This document shows positions 9,145-17,300 of a stretch of 64,000 nt of DNA, one piece after another; the stretch's first letter is position 1; every line of letters begins with the position of its first letter. Below the pieces are notes generated by a model. That model did not search any database. It was given only the letters and a program-made list of their open reading frames with translations, and was not told the origin of the DNA. Source of the stretch: Candidatus Gastranaerophilales bacterium (GTDB lineage: Bacteria > Cyanobacteriota > Vampirovibrionia > Gastranaerophilales > Gastranaerophilaceae); contig CALVAO010000003.1 in NCBI GenBank assembly GCA_944325515.1, positions 1 to 64,000 on the forward strand. The letters run 5' to 3'. Position numbers and translations under genes: made by a program.

Positions 9145-10140
9145 ATGGCAGAAACGGCGTATGAAGTAGAATTATTAAACGGAAGTCTGTATAAAATTTT
9201 TGCAGGCGTTTACAATGATTTTAAAGCAAAAGCTGTAAGCGATTACAAGTTTGAACTTGAGCCGCTTGCTTATGAAGAATTTATTGATGCTGTTGAAAAA
9301 AATTATATGCAATGTATTGTTCTTAAGGAAAATGATATTCCTACTGCATTTTTGGTTTATACAACTTCTATTTCGGAATCAATTGAACTAAACCTTATTC
9401 ACTGCCTTGGAACAGAAGATGAAATTGTAAAAGTTAAATTGCTGATTGAAAAATTTCTTGAACTTACAGAGGGCGAACGTGTTACAAAAGTAGTTTCTTA
9501 TCCGATGATAGGACACCAGTCTGTCTTTACTGCTGATATTGCAAAATACGGCTTCAAATATATCGGGCTTGCAGTCTTGAGGTTTTTTATGGGAAATGCT
9601 TCTTCAGAAAGAATTCTGGAGAATATGAAACTTTCGGAAAAACCGGAAGGATACAAAATTGTAGGTTATACAGACGCATATAAAGATGATGCTATAAGAA
9701 TTATACATGAATCTTTCCGTGACACATCTGATGCAATGTATGATACAAGGTTTAAGTCAATAGAGGGTACAACTGATATTATCAATAAAATTGTGGAGAA
9801 TATTTATGGCGAGTTTTTGCCGGATGTTACATCGGTGCTTCTTTATAATGATGCTCCGGTTGGTTTTGCCTTTGCAAACGTGACCGGCGGAAAGATTGCA
9901 AATATTCCGCTTGTAGCTATTGAAAAAGAACATAGAGGGCACGGTTTTTCAGAACATTTACTCAATCGTTCAATTAAAACGATAGTTGATTGGACAAAAC
10001 TTGGAAAAAGGGTTTTCAGCGAAGTTAATGTGACTACGGAAACTAATAATTATAAAGCATTAAAAATGTATAGAAGAATTGGCTTCAGAGAAGATTACTG
10101 TTATCCGCAGGCATATTTAATAAAAAACAAGAAAAAGTAG
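9145..10140 (+). CDS. Tandem GNAT-family acetyltransferase
   Basis: A 331-residue protein with two GNAT-like halves. The C-terminal half (about 170-330) has the acyl-CoA loop EKEHRGHGFSEHLLNRSI and the closing NYKALKMYRRIGFRED typical of an active domain. The N-terminal half keeps the fold pattern but not the R/Q-x-x-G-x-G/A loop, so it is probably non-catalytic. It starts 10 nt after ribBA with AAAGGA upstream and is likely the last gene of that operon. The substrate is unknown; nothing ties it chemically to riboflavin synthesis. Confidence 0.85.
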   Translation: MAETAYEVELLNGSLYKIFAGVYNDFKAKAVSDYKFELEPLAYEEFIDAVEKNYMQCIVLKENDIPTAFLVYTTSISESIELNLIHCLGTEDEIVKVKLLIEKFLELTEGERVTKVVSYPMIGHQSVFTADIAKYGFKYIGLAVLRFFMGNASSERILENMKLSEKPEGYKIVGYTDAYKDDAIRIIHESFRDTSDAMYDTRFKSIEGTTDIINKIVENIYGEFLPDVTSVLLYNDAPVGFAFANVTGGKIANIPLVAIEKEHRGHGFSEHLLNRSIKTIVDWTKLGKRVFSEVNVTTETNNYKALKMYRRIGFREDYCYPQAYLIKNKKK

Positions 10141-10197
10141 ACAAATACGAGGTACTGCTTTTTGTGTATGCAAAAAGTAAATTATGAAAGGAGAAGT

Positions 10198-11616
10198 ATG
10201 AGATTATCCAAAGAAATTCTGACAGCAGTAAGCGTTGTATGTCTTACATCTTGCGTTGCAATGGCAGGAGAAAAGACTCCAATACAGGCTTATGCACACC
10301 CGACATTATTTGGTTCTCAAGGTCATTCACTTGTAACTACTCAAAATGATGTCATTATCGGGGGAAAAATCTGCAAACCTTGTCAGGTGAAAACTATTGA
10401 CAAGAAACAGAATGTAATTGTAGAACGTTTTGCCAAAAACATGCTTAACGATATGAAGGGCAAAATGGATGCAAGAAGAGCTGGATTATTTAATCCGAAA
10501 ATGCCTGTTTTACGTTCTGAATTGGCATACATTCTGTCAGACGGTCTGGATTTGAAAGATGTAAAGGGTAACACATACTCAGATGTTACTGCTGACTATT
10601 GGGCAAAAGACCAAATCGACAGAGCTTTAAGTGCAGATGTTATGATTGGTTATCCGGATTCTACATTTAAACCGGATCAGCCGATTACAAAAGCAGAAGT
10701 TTTCGCAACATTTGCAAAAATGATGAATTCTGCTGCAGGCGCTGCAACTGCTCCTACTTTTGACGGACAAACCGTTAAATATGTACCGGCATGGGCATAC
10801 AGTGCTACAAATGAAGTTATTGCATCCGGTATTTTAGACAAAATCGCTGATAAAGATAAAGTTGTTAATGATGAATTTTTATCAAAAGAACAGGTTGCAT
10901 ATATGCTTGGTGCAATGAAAGCTAACTACAACATTGATACTTCAAACGGTGCTGTAAACTGTGCAACTAAATATGAAAATATGGCTGTAAAAATCAAGTT
11001 GAGCGAAAGATTAAGCGCACGTACATCTAATGTCGGCGATACTTTTACAGCAAAAACAACTGAGGATGTAACAGTAGCAGGCGTTTGCTATCCTGCAGGT
11101 TCTACAGTTAAGGGTGTAGTTTCTTCTATTGCAAGACCTGGAGTTAAAAAACCTGGCTTTATAGAAGTTAAGTTCTTAAGCATTAGTAACGGTGATAACT
11201 GTGCAGAATTGCCGAAAAAACTTTCTTGTGCACAAGTTGATGTAATGAAAAATCCTAATATTGTATCAAGAATCTTAGGCGCACCGTTCTCAATGGCTGG
11301 TAGAATTGTTGGTGTAGCAGGAAGAACAGCTTCTTCCGGTGTCGAAGTTGTTGCTAATGGTTTAGAAGAATACGGTGACAACTGGTCAGATGCTTTCTGC
11401 GATACAGCATCTCTTCACCCGCTGAAAGGGCTTAAGAGCGTTGGCAGCAGCTTTATTACTATAGGTAAAGGTGTTTACAATGTAGTTAAACTTGCAGCAA
11501 GCGGTGTGTTTGGTGTATGTTATGAATTTGTTGATGAAGTTAAGTATATAATTGTACCTAGCACAACTAACGATTCAAGCTTGAATCCGGATGAAGAACT
11601 AACAATCTTCTACTAA
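10198..11616 (+). CDS. SLH-domain exported protein
   Basis: A 472-residue exported protein. The start at 10198 is chosen because AAAGGAG lies 7 nt upstream and the protein then begins with a signal peptide (MRLSKEILTAVSVVCLTSCVAMA); the LTSC could alternatively be a lipobox. Residues about 95-165 form an SLH domain (YSDVTADYWAKDQIDRALSADVMIGYPDSTFKPDQPITKAEVFA as its recognisable core), with a second weaker repeat after it. The C-terminal half has a small beta-rich region (YPAGSTVKGVVSSI) and Gly-rich hydrophobic stretches. In this lineage SLH proteins anchor envelope layers; the exact role is inference. A strong terminator follows. Confidence 0.85.
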   Translation: MRLSKEILTAVSVVCLTSCVAMAGEKTPIQAYAHPTLFGSQGHSLVTTQNDVIIGGKICKPCQVKTIDKKQNVIVERFAKNMLNDMKGKMDARRAGLFNPKMPVLRSELAYILSDGLDLKDVKGNTYSDVTADYWAKDQIDRALSADVMIGYPDSTFKPDQPITKAEVFATFAKMMNSAAGAATAPTFDGQTVKYVPAWAYSATNEVIASGILDKIADKDKVVNDEFLSKEQVAYMLGAMKANYNIDTSNGAVNCATKYENMAVKIKLSERLSARTSNVGDTFTAKTTEDVTVAGVCYPAGSTVKGVVSSIARPGVKKPGFIEVKFLSISNGDNCAELPKKLSCAQVDVMKNPNIVSRILGAPFSMAGRIVGVAGRTASSGVEVVANGLEEYGDNWSDAFCDTASLHPLKGLKSVGSSFITIGKGVYNVVKLAASGVFGVCYEFVDEVKYIIVPSTTNDSSLNPDEELTIFY

Positions 11617-11636
11617 GGATTACGCCGAAAAAGGCT

Positions 11637-11675
11637 AAAAGCATTCCCGGTAATACTATCGGGAATGCTTTTTTA
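11637..11675 (+). terminator. Terminator after the SLH gene
   Basis: AAAAGCATTCCCG and CGGGAATGCTTTTTT form a perfect 13-bp stem with a 10-nt loop and end in a T run, 20 nt after the stop codon. Confidence 0.9.
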
Positions 11676-11786
11676 TTGTTAATTAATTTAAACTGCCCAG
11701 TCACCCCATCCCGACCTTGCCTTGTATTTGCTCCACATTACTGTTTGCAGATAATAACAAAATTGTGTGCGGGAATTTCGGTTTTA

Positions 11787-12302
11787 CTATATATTTTTTA
11801 TTTTGGGTCCTTTTAGCCGGTTGTATAATTGCATGATATAATTGTCATAAGTTTTTCCTTTAACAAGACCTTTAAAAACTTCTGCTACAAATTCTCTGCC
11901 GTCTTTTGCGCTTACTGCATAATTGGAAACATCACGCTTAATTTTTTCAATATCAGCACTGTACCATATCCGCCTGCGTTCATCAAGTTTGGGCATATCT
12001 TGAAAATGAAGCCAGTGACCTATTTCATGAAAAAGAGCATCAAACTTTTCTGATGCGGGCTTTTTAAGATTAGCTTTAGAAATAAAAAGATATAGTTTAT
12101 CAAAAACCTTTACACAGCTTGATTGTTTGATAAATCGTGGACGAAAAGCTATCTCCTCGGGGAGTTTGTCAACTTTCCCTGCCAGTAATTTCAGCCCTTC
12201 TTCTTTGTATTGTCTGGTTTTAGAGTTATTTCTGTTTATATAGAGGAGTGCTTTATATGTATATTTATATTTTAGAGCAGAGAAATCGGGAATAATTTTC
12301 AT
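11787..12302 (-). CDS. Putative zinc-dependent metallopeptidase-like protein (HEIGH motif)
   Basis: A 171-residue protein with FHEIGHWLHF, an HExxH zinc-binding motif in a helical setting, followed by REFVAEVFKGL, where the Glu could be the third metal ligand of a gluzincin-like site. No signal peptide or membrane segment is seen, so it is probably cytoplasmic unless exported by a non-Sec route. It overlaps the upstream acyltransferase gene by 4 nt and is therefore translationally coupled. The N-terminal PDFSALK only weakly resembles the F-x-A-K tag of neighbouring proteins. I do not recognise the exact family. Confidence 0.65.
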   Translation of the reverse strand: MKIIPDFSALKYKYTYKALLYINRNNSKTRQYKEEGLKLLAGKVDKLPEEIAFRPRFIKQSSCVKVFDKLYLFISKANLKKPASEKFDALFHEIGHWLHFQDMPKLDERRRIWYSADIEKIKRDVSNYAVSAKDGREFVAEVFKGLVKGKTYDNYIMQLYNRLKGPKIKNI

Positions 12303-13246
12303 ATTTCAAATACCCTTCCGCTGCTGGTTTGTAAATCCTTTTGCGCCTCTTTTGAGCAACATTCCAAATTCTTTGCCAGAATTCCGGAGATATAAGGAAC
12401 AGCATTTGCCTGCTTAACCGGTCTGCCGTTTTCGGTCAATAAGAGTTCTTTGCTGTCAGAGTACATGTCTGCCAGTTTTTTGTCAAAAAAATCAGAATCT
12501 ATATTTCCGCGCCCTGCCGTATAAGTTTCTCCGGTTTTAGTGAATAATACCGGCTTTCCAATATGAATTGCTGAAAGTTTTTTATTGTGAGCAAAACCGA
12601 GCGGAAAAACATTAATTCTATCTTTAAATTCCAGAACTTTTTTAATAATAGCAGAAACCCCGGGCTGGAATTTGTATTTGAGAGGAAGAAATGTTAAGCC
12701 TGCAAGTGAACCTTCCGGAAAAATAAAGAAGTTAATTTTGTTTTCAGCAATTTCTTTTACAACATTTCTTATAATATTAGCATTTTCGGTTTTGCCTTTG
12801 CTTTTTATTCCGGCGTTTATCGGAATAACTCCGAGCCATTTATATTGTTCACCGCCGTCCGGCTGCTTTTTCAGAATATTCTTATTGGCAAAAATTTTGC
12901 TGCGGGGACAGCCGGCAGCTCTTTTATGATAAATATATTCACGATAAAGCAGTGCGTTAAAGAATTTTGCAGCATTAATATCTTTCACCTGCTGTGCGGT
13001 GTGATTCATAATAAAAATTGCAGGTTCTTTTAAATCAGCAATTTCTTGTAGCAAACCTGTTTCAACATTAATCTCTGCTGTTTGTCTGCACATTTGTTTT
13101 AACAAATAATAAACGTATTCAATATATTCAGCAGAATTTTTATCAATGCTTTTATAATTCAATGCACTGAATGCTTTTTTAGAAACAGGGACAGAACTTT
13201 TAAAGCTCTGCCCCCTGTTATAATGTTGTTTTACCGGTAATATCAT
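12299..13246 (-). CDS. PlsC-like 1-acyl-glycerol-phosphate acyltransferase family protein
   Basis: A 315-residue protein with the acyltransferase blocks in order: IFIMNHTAQQVKD (block I-like, with spacing longer than the usual H-x4-D), GVIPINAG (block II region), FFIFPEGSLAG (block III) and INVFPLGFAHN (block IV). It probably transfers an acyl group to a lipid precursor at the membrane. The variant block I and absence of strong membrane helices make the substrate uncertain. The N-terminus contains GQSFKSS (Phe15), resembling the tag on nearby proteins. It is flanked by tagged small genes and overlaps the HEIGH protein by 4 nt. Confidence 0.72.
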   Translation of the reverse strand: MILPVKQHYNRGQSFKSSVPVSKKAFSALNYKSIDKNSAEYIEYVYYLLKQMCRQTAEINVETGLLQEIADLKEPAIFIMNHTAQQVKDINAAKFFNALLYREYIYHKRAAGCPRSKIFANKNILKKQPDGGEQYKWLGVIPINAGIKSKGKTENANIIRNVVKEIAENKINFFIFPEGSLAGLTFLPLKYKFQPGVSAIIKKVLEFKDRINVFPLGFAHNKKLSAIHIGKPVLFTKTGETYTAGRGNIDSDFFDKKLADMYSDSKELLLTENGRPVKQANAVPYISGILAKNLECCSKEAQKDLQTSSGRVFEI

Positions 13247-13252
13247 AATTGA

Positions 13253-13480
13253 TTAGCAATCGCAGTCATCACCGAAGCAAATACTATCGCAAGGATTCCA
13301 TCCTTCATCATTGCCTCTTATGATATTTTCTTCAACAGATTTTTCCGGTTTAGATAAACCTTTTACGAATGTATCTGCAGCAAGTCCTGCACCGGCAGCT
13401 GTCATTAAGCCTGCAGCAGCTTTTTTAGCAATCTGAGATTTGTTTCCGAATGTTGTTACACCAATAGCATTGATTTTCAT
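13253..13480 (-). CDS. Small tagged protein with Cys-rich tail
   Basis: A 75-residue protein beginning MKINAIGVTTFGNKSQIAKK, with the F-x-x-K tag at Phe11. A Gly/Ala-rich hydrophobic segment (AAAGLMTAAGAGLAADTF) follows, and the tail ends NPCDSICFGDDCDC with four Cys residues. AAGGA repeats lie upstream of the ATG. The stop is 6 nt before the acyltransferase gene, so they form an operon. The function is unknown; the tail could bind a metal or form disulfides. Confidence 0.7.
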   Translation of the reverse strand: MKINAIGVTTFGNKSQIAKKAAAGLMTAAGAGLAADTFVKGLSKPEKSVEENIIRGNDEGWNPCDSICFGDDCDC

Positions 13481-13511
13481 AATTTCCTTTTTTCCTTTCT
13501 TTCTTACCCCT

Positions 13512-13742
13512 TTAGGATGGTACCCTTACACTATTTTTAATATGTTTGACCTTTGTTATTAATGCTGAAATGCTTATTGCAAATATGAATGCTTTTTTTG
13601 TATATTTTACGGCGCTTCTACTGATACCGGAACATAACTGAGTATAATCCTGTTTTTGGCTGCTCTGTTTTGATGCCGTGTGATTAAAACGTATCTTTGC
13701 ACCAAAATTCATGCCGTAATAATTATTTATTATATTATTCAT
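13512..13742 (-). CDS. Small tagged protein of unknown function
   Basis: A 76-residue protein whose N-terminus, MNNIINNYYGMNFGAKIRF, carries the NFGAK tag at Phe13. The middle is polar, and a short hydrophobic stretch (KAFIFAISISALI) near residues 50-62 may be a membrane-associated helix. TGATACAAT is a good extended -10 box 12 nt upstream of the ATG. It probably heads the minus-strand operon that runs to 11787. No family is recognised. Confidence 0.6.
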   Translation of the reverse strand: MNNIINNYYGMNFGAKIRFNHTASKQSSQKQDYTQLCSGISRSAVKYTKKAFIFAISISALITKVKHIKNSVRVPS

Positions 13743-13815
13743 ATCTTAAGCATGATTGTATCATAGCTTTCATTTTTTGAAACAAAAGTATATACGATTT
13801 TTATAAAAATTTACA

Positions 13816-14604
13816 TTATGTATGTTTTTGCTTATAATACTTGTCCAGCGACTTGTTTGTTATAAGAGTTCCGCCTGCAACAGAAGCAAACACTAACGGA
13901 ATTCTATGCCACGGTTTCATTTTTTTTGTTAAAGCGCCGGAAACAGAGAGAAATAAAAGCGGAATGAGCGTATCATTAACTAGATATTCTGTTGTATGTT
14001 TGAGTCTTTTATCAAATTCCTTGTCTTTGACGAGTTCTATTGCCTGTGCTCCGACCATACTGCTTGAAACAAACTTCATTGCAGGCATATCAGTAAAACT
14101 TGTATATAAAGCATTTCTGGTATCTGCGTCGGCAAAACGTTCCAGCTTCAATCTGGTGTAATTTGCCAGTCTGCCTTGTTGAGATTGAGAAAGAGTATCA
14201 TATTTCGGCTGTTTAAATTTTGTTTGAGAAAGAACATAATCTGCCCCCAGAGCTCCGAGAACACCTGATGCAACTGACATAAAGCCGGAAAAAAGTTCTT
14301 TAACTATATCTTTTGTGTATCTGAGCGTAACTTCATATTTTCTTCTATTTATTTTTGTGGAAATTTTAGTAACAGCTTTTTCATAGAAAGGAGCTTTGGA
14401 AATTCTGCCGGACAAAGTTTTGTTTGCAAGCATTCCCAAGCCCGCACCGGAGAGAACAACAGAATCTTTTATCAAAAATCTGTTTTTGTATTTCGGGCTT
14501 GATTCCGTATAATCTTTGTATGTTTTATAAACTCCGCTTGCCAGAAATATTGAAGCTGCAAGCGTAGATGAGTTTAAAAATCTGTCTAATTTGTGGTATT
14601 TCAT
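13816..14604 (-). CDS. Multi-helix protein of unknown function
   Basis: A 262-residue basic protein with several moderately hydrophobic helices: near 13-25, 47-60, 105-125, and the C-terminal segments TLIPLLFLSVSGAL and IPLVFASVAGGTLI. This suggests membrane association. No catalytic motif, signal peptide or tag is seen. It is divergent from the ABC permease gene at 14667, sharing a 62-bp AT-rich spacer. No family is recognised. Confidence 0.65.
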   Translation of the reverse strand: MKYHKLDRFLNSSTLAASIFLASGVYKTYKDYTESSPKYKNRFLIKDSVVLSGAGLGMLANKTLSGRISKAPFYEKAVTKISTKINRRKYEVTLRYTKDIVKELFSGFMSVASGVLGALGADYVLSQTKFKQPKYDTLSQSQQGRLANYTRLKLERFADADTRNALYTSFTDMPAMKFVSSSMVGAQAIELVKDKEFDKRLKHTTEYLVNDTLIPLLFLSVSGALTKKMKPWHRIPLVFASVAGGTLITNKSLDKYYKQKHT

Positions 14605-14666
14605 ACATTACTATGTAACCATAAAAAAATATTTTTTTTATTATCTTAGTGTAATAAAATAGTTTT

Positions 14667-15473
14667 ATGAAAAAACTGCTTTTACATTTAATTCTTATTT
14701 TAACCGCGTTATCAATGCTTATACCTTTTTTAGCAATGTTTTTGATATCATTGAGCGGTAATGAAAATATTTTTACTGACTATAAAAATATAAATCTTTC
14801 TTTTTGTGCGTATAAAAATGTTTTTGCTTCAATTCCTGTAGTTAAATATTTTCTGAACAGCTTGATAGTAGCACTTGCTGCAACAGCAGGACAGGTTCTG
14901 GTATCAGCGCTTGCCGGTTATGGATTTGCAAGGTTGAAGTTTAGAGGAAGTAATATTTTGTTTTTTATAATAATACTGAGCATGATGGTTCCTCCGCAGG
15001 TTAATATTGTACCGTTATTCTACTTGATGAGCAGACTCGGATGGATAGATACTTATCAAGCGTTAATTATACCTGCAATATTCGGAGGTTTCGGGGTCTT
15101 TATGATGAGGCAGTATTTTTTGAGTTTTTCAAAAGAACTCGAAGAGGCTTCCAGACTTGATGGATGCAATTGTTTCCAAACATTTTTCAAAATTGCTCTT
15201 CCGTGCGCAGCGCCTGCCCTTGCTTCCTTATCTATTTATACCTTTGTAATGACATGGAATAGTTTTATATGGCCTTTGATAGCTGTTAATTCTGAAAGTA
15301 TGAGAACGATTGCGGTCGGACTTACTATTTTTAAGGGTTCTTTTAGAGAAATTACTCTCTGGGGGGAATTGATGGCTTGTGCCTGCATTTGTTCCATACC
15401 TGTTCTTGCAATTTTTATTCTGGGTAAACGGTATTTGATTAATAATCCGGCAGAAGGAGCTGTTAAAGGCTAA
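14667..15473 (+). CDS. Carbohydrate ABC transporter permease (MalG/UgpE type, CUT1)
   Basis: A 268-residue inner-membrane protein with six predicted helices, beginning with a helix at about 5-27. The EAA loop EEASRLDGCNCFQTFFKIALPC, which docks to the ATPase, lies near residues 158-180, and WNSFIWPLIAV marks the MalG-like class. It probably moves a sugar or glycerol-phosphate compound. The partner permease, binding protein and ATPase are not nearby, so it is an orphan here. TAAAAT ends 6 nt before the ATG, with no Shine-Dalgarno, consistent with a leaderless transcript. Confidence 0.9.
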   Translation: MKKLLLHLILILTALSMLIPFLAMFLISLSGNENIFTDYKNINLSFCAYKNVFASIPVVKYFLNSLIVALAATAGQVLVSALAGYGFARLKFRGSNILFFIIILSMMVPPQVNIVPLFYLMSRLGWIDTYQALIIPAIFGGFGVFMMRQYFLSFSKELEEASRLDGCNCFQTFFKIALPCAAPALASLSIYTFVMTWNSFIWPLIAVNSESMRTIAVGLTIFKGSFREITLWGELMACACICSIPVLAIFILGKRYLINNPAEGAVKG

Positions 15474-15588
15474 ATCCCCGCAAAAATTCAAAATACAGGC
15501 ATTGAAATGTAAAGTTTTTTTACAAATAGGCAATTTTTTATTAAAAAATTACTTTATATACATGTGTAAAAAATGGAGTGTGTATTAA

Positions 15589-16269
15589 ATGACTTACGCT
15601 AATGGTATGACAGCGCCTTATATTCAGCAGCAGTACCAGCCTCAAACAGCCGGAAAATCTAACGGAGGTCCTTCGGTTTTCGGTATGATGACTCTGGGTG
15701 CTTTAGGCGGGGGAACGGTCGGATATCTGAAAGCTTTAAGACAGCAGAAAAACGGAAATTTGCCCGATACTTTTGCCAAAGAAGTATATGAAAAAGTTAC
15801 CAAATTAGACTCAGACGATAATATTCTTTATAAGCAGTCGAATAAAATTTTGAAAAAATTAGATTCCATAAAAGATACTGACGGATTAAAAAAACTCTTC
15901 AACAAAAATAAAGAGGCTGCAGAAGCTCTTTGCAAAAGCATGGGTTCGACGATTGAAGGAGTGGTTAATATGATATCGGCAGATAATCTTAAATCGACAA
16001 AAGAAACAATAAAGAATCACATAAAAGCTTCTAATGAAATGATGTTCAGACAGACCAAAAACGTTATAGAAAAATGCTGGAATAAAGAAAAGAAGCAGTT
16101 TGTCAAACCGGACTCAGTTAATGCCAAAATTTTCAAGATTATAACCAGTACCAAAACTAATTCTCAATGGAAAAAAGCATTAAAATACGGCGGTATAACT
16201 GCCGGCATTATGGGCGCATTAACTCTGGGCTACAAAATGCTCTCTGCCCGAAACGTAAATGTACGTTAG
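15589..16269 (+). CDS. Hypothetical protein with two small hydrophobic segments
   Basis: A 226-residue protein. The first 30 residues are rich in Gln, Pro and Gly; a Gly-rich hydrophobic segment (SVFGMMTLGALGGGTVGYL) follows at about 28-46, then a Lys-rich helical middle, and a C-terminal hydrophobic helix (GGITAGIMGALTLGYKML) near 201-218. This is compatible with a hairpin or two-pass membrane anchor. TGGAG stands 10 nt before the ATG. No family is recognised. A partial copy of the TGTCCGGT repeat begins right after the stop codon. Confidence 0.65.
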   Translation: MTYANGMTAPYIQQQYQPQTAGKSNGGPSVFGMMTLGALGGGTVGYLKALRQQKNGNLPDTFAKEVYEKVTKLDSDDNILYKQSNKILKKLDSIKDTDGLKKLFNKNKEAAEALCKSMGSTIEGVVNMISADNLKSTKETIKNHIKASNEMMFRQTKNVIEKCWNKEKKQFVKPDSVNAKIFKIITSTKTNSQWKKALKYGGITAGIMGALTLGYKMLSARNVNVR

Positions 16270-16270
16270 T

Positions 16271-16311
16271 AAATAAAAGATATTCCCCGTGTAATAAAGT
16301 AGACCGGACAA
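16271..16311. repeat. Partial copy of the TGTCCGGT-ended repeat
   Basis: AAATAAAAG, TATTCCCCGTGTAATA and GACCGGACAA occur here in the same order and spacing as in the reverse complement of the complete copy at 28772-28851. Only this half is present; the other end is missing where the preceding gene stops. Confidence 0.65.
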
Positions 16312-16373
16312 CAGTACGGTGACATTCAGAGGCTAAAATAGCAATTTAATAAGTCTAAATAATCTCTACTAAC

Positions 16374-16404
16374 AAGGGCTTTCAAGAATTTCTTGAAAGC
16401 CCTT
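16374..16404. other. Strong hairpin downstream of tRNA-Pro
   Basis: AAGGGCTTTCAAGA and its exact complement form a 14-bp perfect stem with a 3-nt loop, 8 bp beyond the 3' end of tRNA-Pro. It lacks a long T run on either strand, so it may be a processing or weak termination signal. Confidence 0.6.
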
Positions 16405-16411
16405 ATTTAAA

Positions 16412-16488
16412 TGGTCGGGATGACACGATTTGAACGTGCGACCCCCTCGTCCCAAGCGAGGTGCGCTACCAAGCTGCGCTACATCCCG
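16412..16488 (-). tRNA. tRNA-Pro (UGG anticodon), CCA encoded
   Basis: The minus strand reads CGGGATG as the acceptor 5' arm and ends CATCCCG-A-CCA. The D arm is AGCGCAGCTTGGTAGCGC, the anticodon arm is CCTCG-CTTGGGA-CGAGG with TGG at positions 34-36, and the T loop is GTTCAAATC. All stems pair. The CCA is encoded in the gene. Confidence 0.95.
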
Positions 16489-16690
16489 TGGTATTTTTTC
16501 AAGATTTCGCGCACCAGCGGTGCTACCTCTCGAAAAACGTGACATTTAGTCACCTTTTTCTCGGCACAGTCAAGCTGCGCTACATCCCGAATGGATTTTT
16601 ATAAGGATTTTGCGCATTTATGTTGCTACTTCTTGAAAAATACGGTGTTTAGTCCTTTTCCCAATACAGTCAAGCTGCGCTACATCCTGA
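16489..16690 (-). repeat. Two decayed tandem repeats containing the 5' end of tRNA-Pro
   Basis: The 19-base tRNA-Pro 5' segment (plus-strand CAAGCTGCGCTACATCCCG at 16470-16488) recurs at 16571-16589 exactly and at 16671-16689 with one change, so the period is 100-101 bp. The sequence between the copies also aligns in both units. Neither unit has an anticodon or T arm, so they are not functional tRNAs. In the first unit a GTGAC-taaat-GTCAC hairpin followed by GTTTTT on the minus strand resembles a terminator. Confidence 0.7.
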
Positions 16691-16933
16691 TATTTAATTT
16701 TCAATTCTAAAATACAGCCCAATGAACCGTATATCGCTATAATGAATTCTATATTAAACATTATTTACGGTCAAGCGGGAATTTACATTTAGGAATTTTC
16801 ATAACTTTAAATAATGATTTTTAGTGGTTAGTTCTATATTATATGTTATATAGTCTATATTAAACAACGAATACCCGCAACATATAACATTAAAAATAGT
16901 TTAATTCCCGAAATATCAAGTTATTATAAATAA
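16691..16933. promoter_or_regulatory. AT-rich region with inverted repeats upstream of the XRE regulator
   Basis: TCTATATTAAACA occurs twice (16748-16760 and 16854-16866). CGGGAATT (16776-16783) is mirrored by AATTCCCG (16903-16910), and ATGTTATAT (16843-16851) by ATATAACAT (16882-16890). These are plausible operators for the adjacent HTH protein; no gene is seen. Confidence 0.45.
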
Positions 16934-17260
16934 ATGGGCATAAAAGAAATTTTGGGAAAACGGATAAAATCTTTACGGATAAAAAACAATCTTACTCAAG
17001 CTGAACTTGCAGAAAAAGTTAATATTGCGGCTAAGCATCAGAGCTGCATAGAAACCGGTAAAAATTTTCCTTCCGCAGAACTTATTGAAAAATATGCAAA
17101 TGTGTTTAATATTGATGCTTGCGAATTTTTATCCATCACTCCTTTTAAAATACCGGATTCCCGCCAAAATATAATTAAAAATATTAATATGCAGCTAGAT
17201 AAAGCAACTGATTACGAATTGTTTCTTATAAATAAAATAGTTAACGATATAATTGTGTAA
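16934..17260 (+). CDS. XRE-family HTH transcriptional regulator
   Basis: A 108-residue DNA-binding protein. The HTH at about 8-62 reads GKRIKSLRIKNNLTQAELAEK, then the recognition-helix region IAAKHQSCIETGKNFPS, a Cro/CI-like fold. The C-terminal 45 residues probably dimerise. TATTAT ends 6 nt before the ATG and no Shine-Dalgarno is present, suggesting a leaderless mRNA. Upstream inverted repeats may be its own operators. It is close to ilvB on the same strand but ilvB seems to have its own promoter. Confidence 0.88.
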   Translation: MGIKEILGKRIKSLRIKNNLTQAELAEKVNIAAKHQSCIETGKNFPSAELIEKYANVFNIDACEFLSITPFKIPDSRQNIIKNINMQLDKATDYELFLINKIVNDIIV

Positions 17261-17300
17261 CTTATTTTTACTTTCTTTTTTGATGTATAATAACCATGCT

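Noticed and set aside
16489-16690. Extra tRNA genes next to tRNA-Pro
   Set aside because: Only the 5' segment is preserved; anticodon and T arms are missing.
16571-16690. Prophage or integrative element att sites at the tRNA-Pro repeats
   Set aside because: The repeated part is the 5' end of the tRNA, the copies are 100 bp apart, and no integrase is present.
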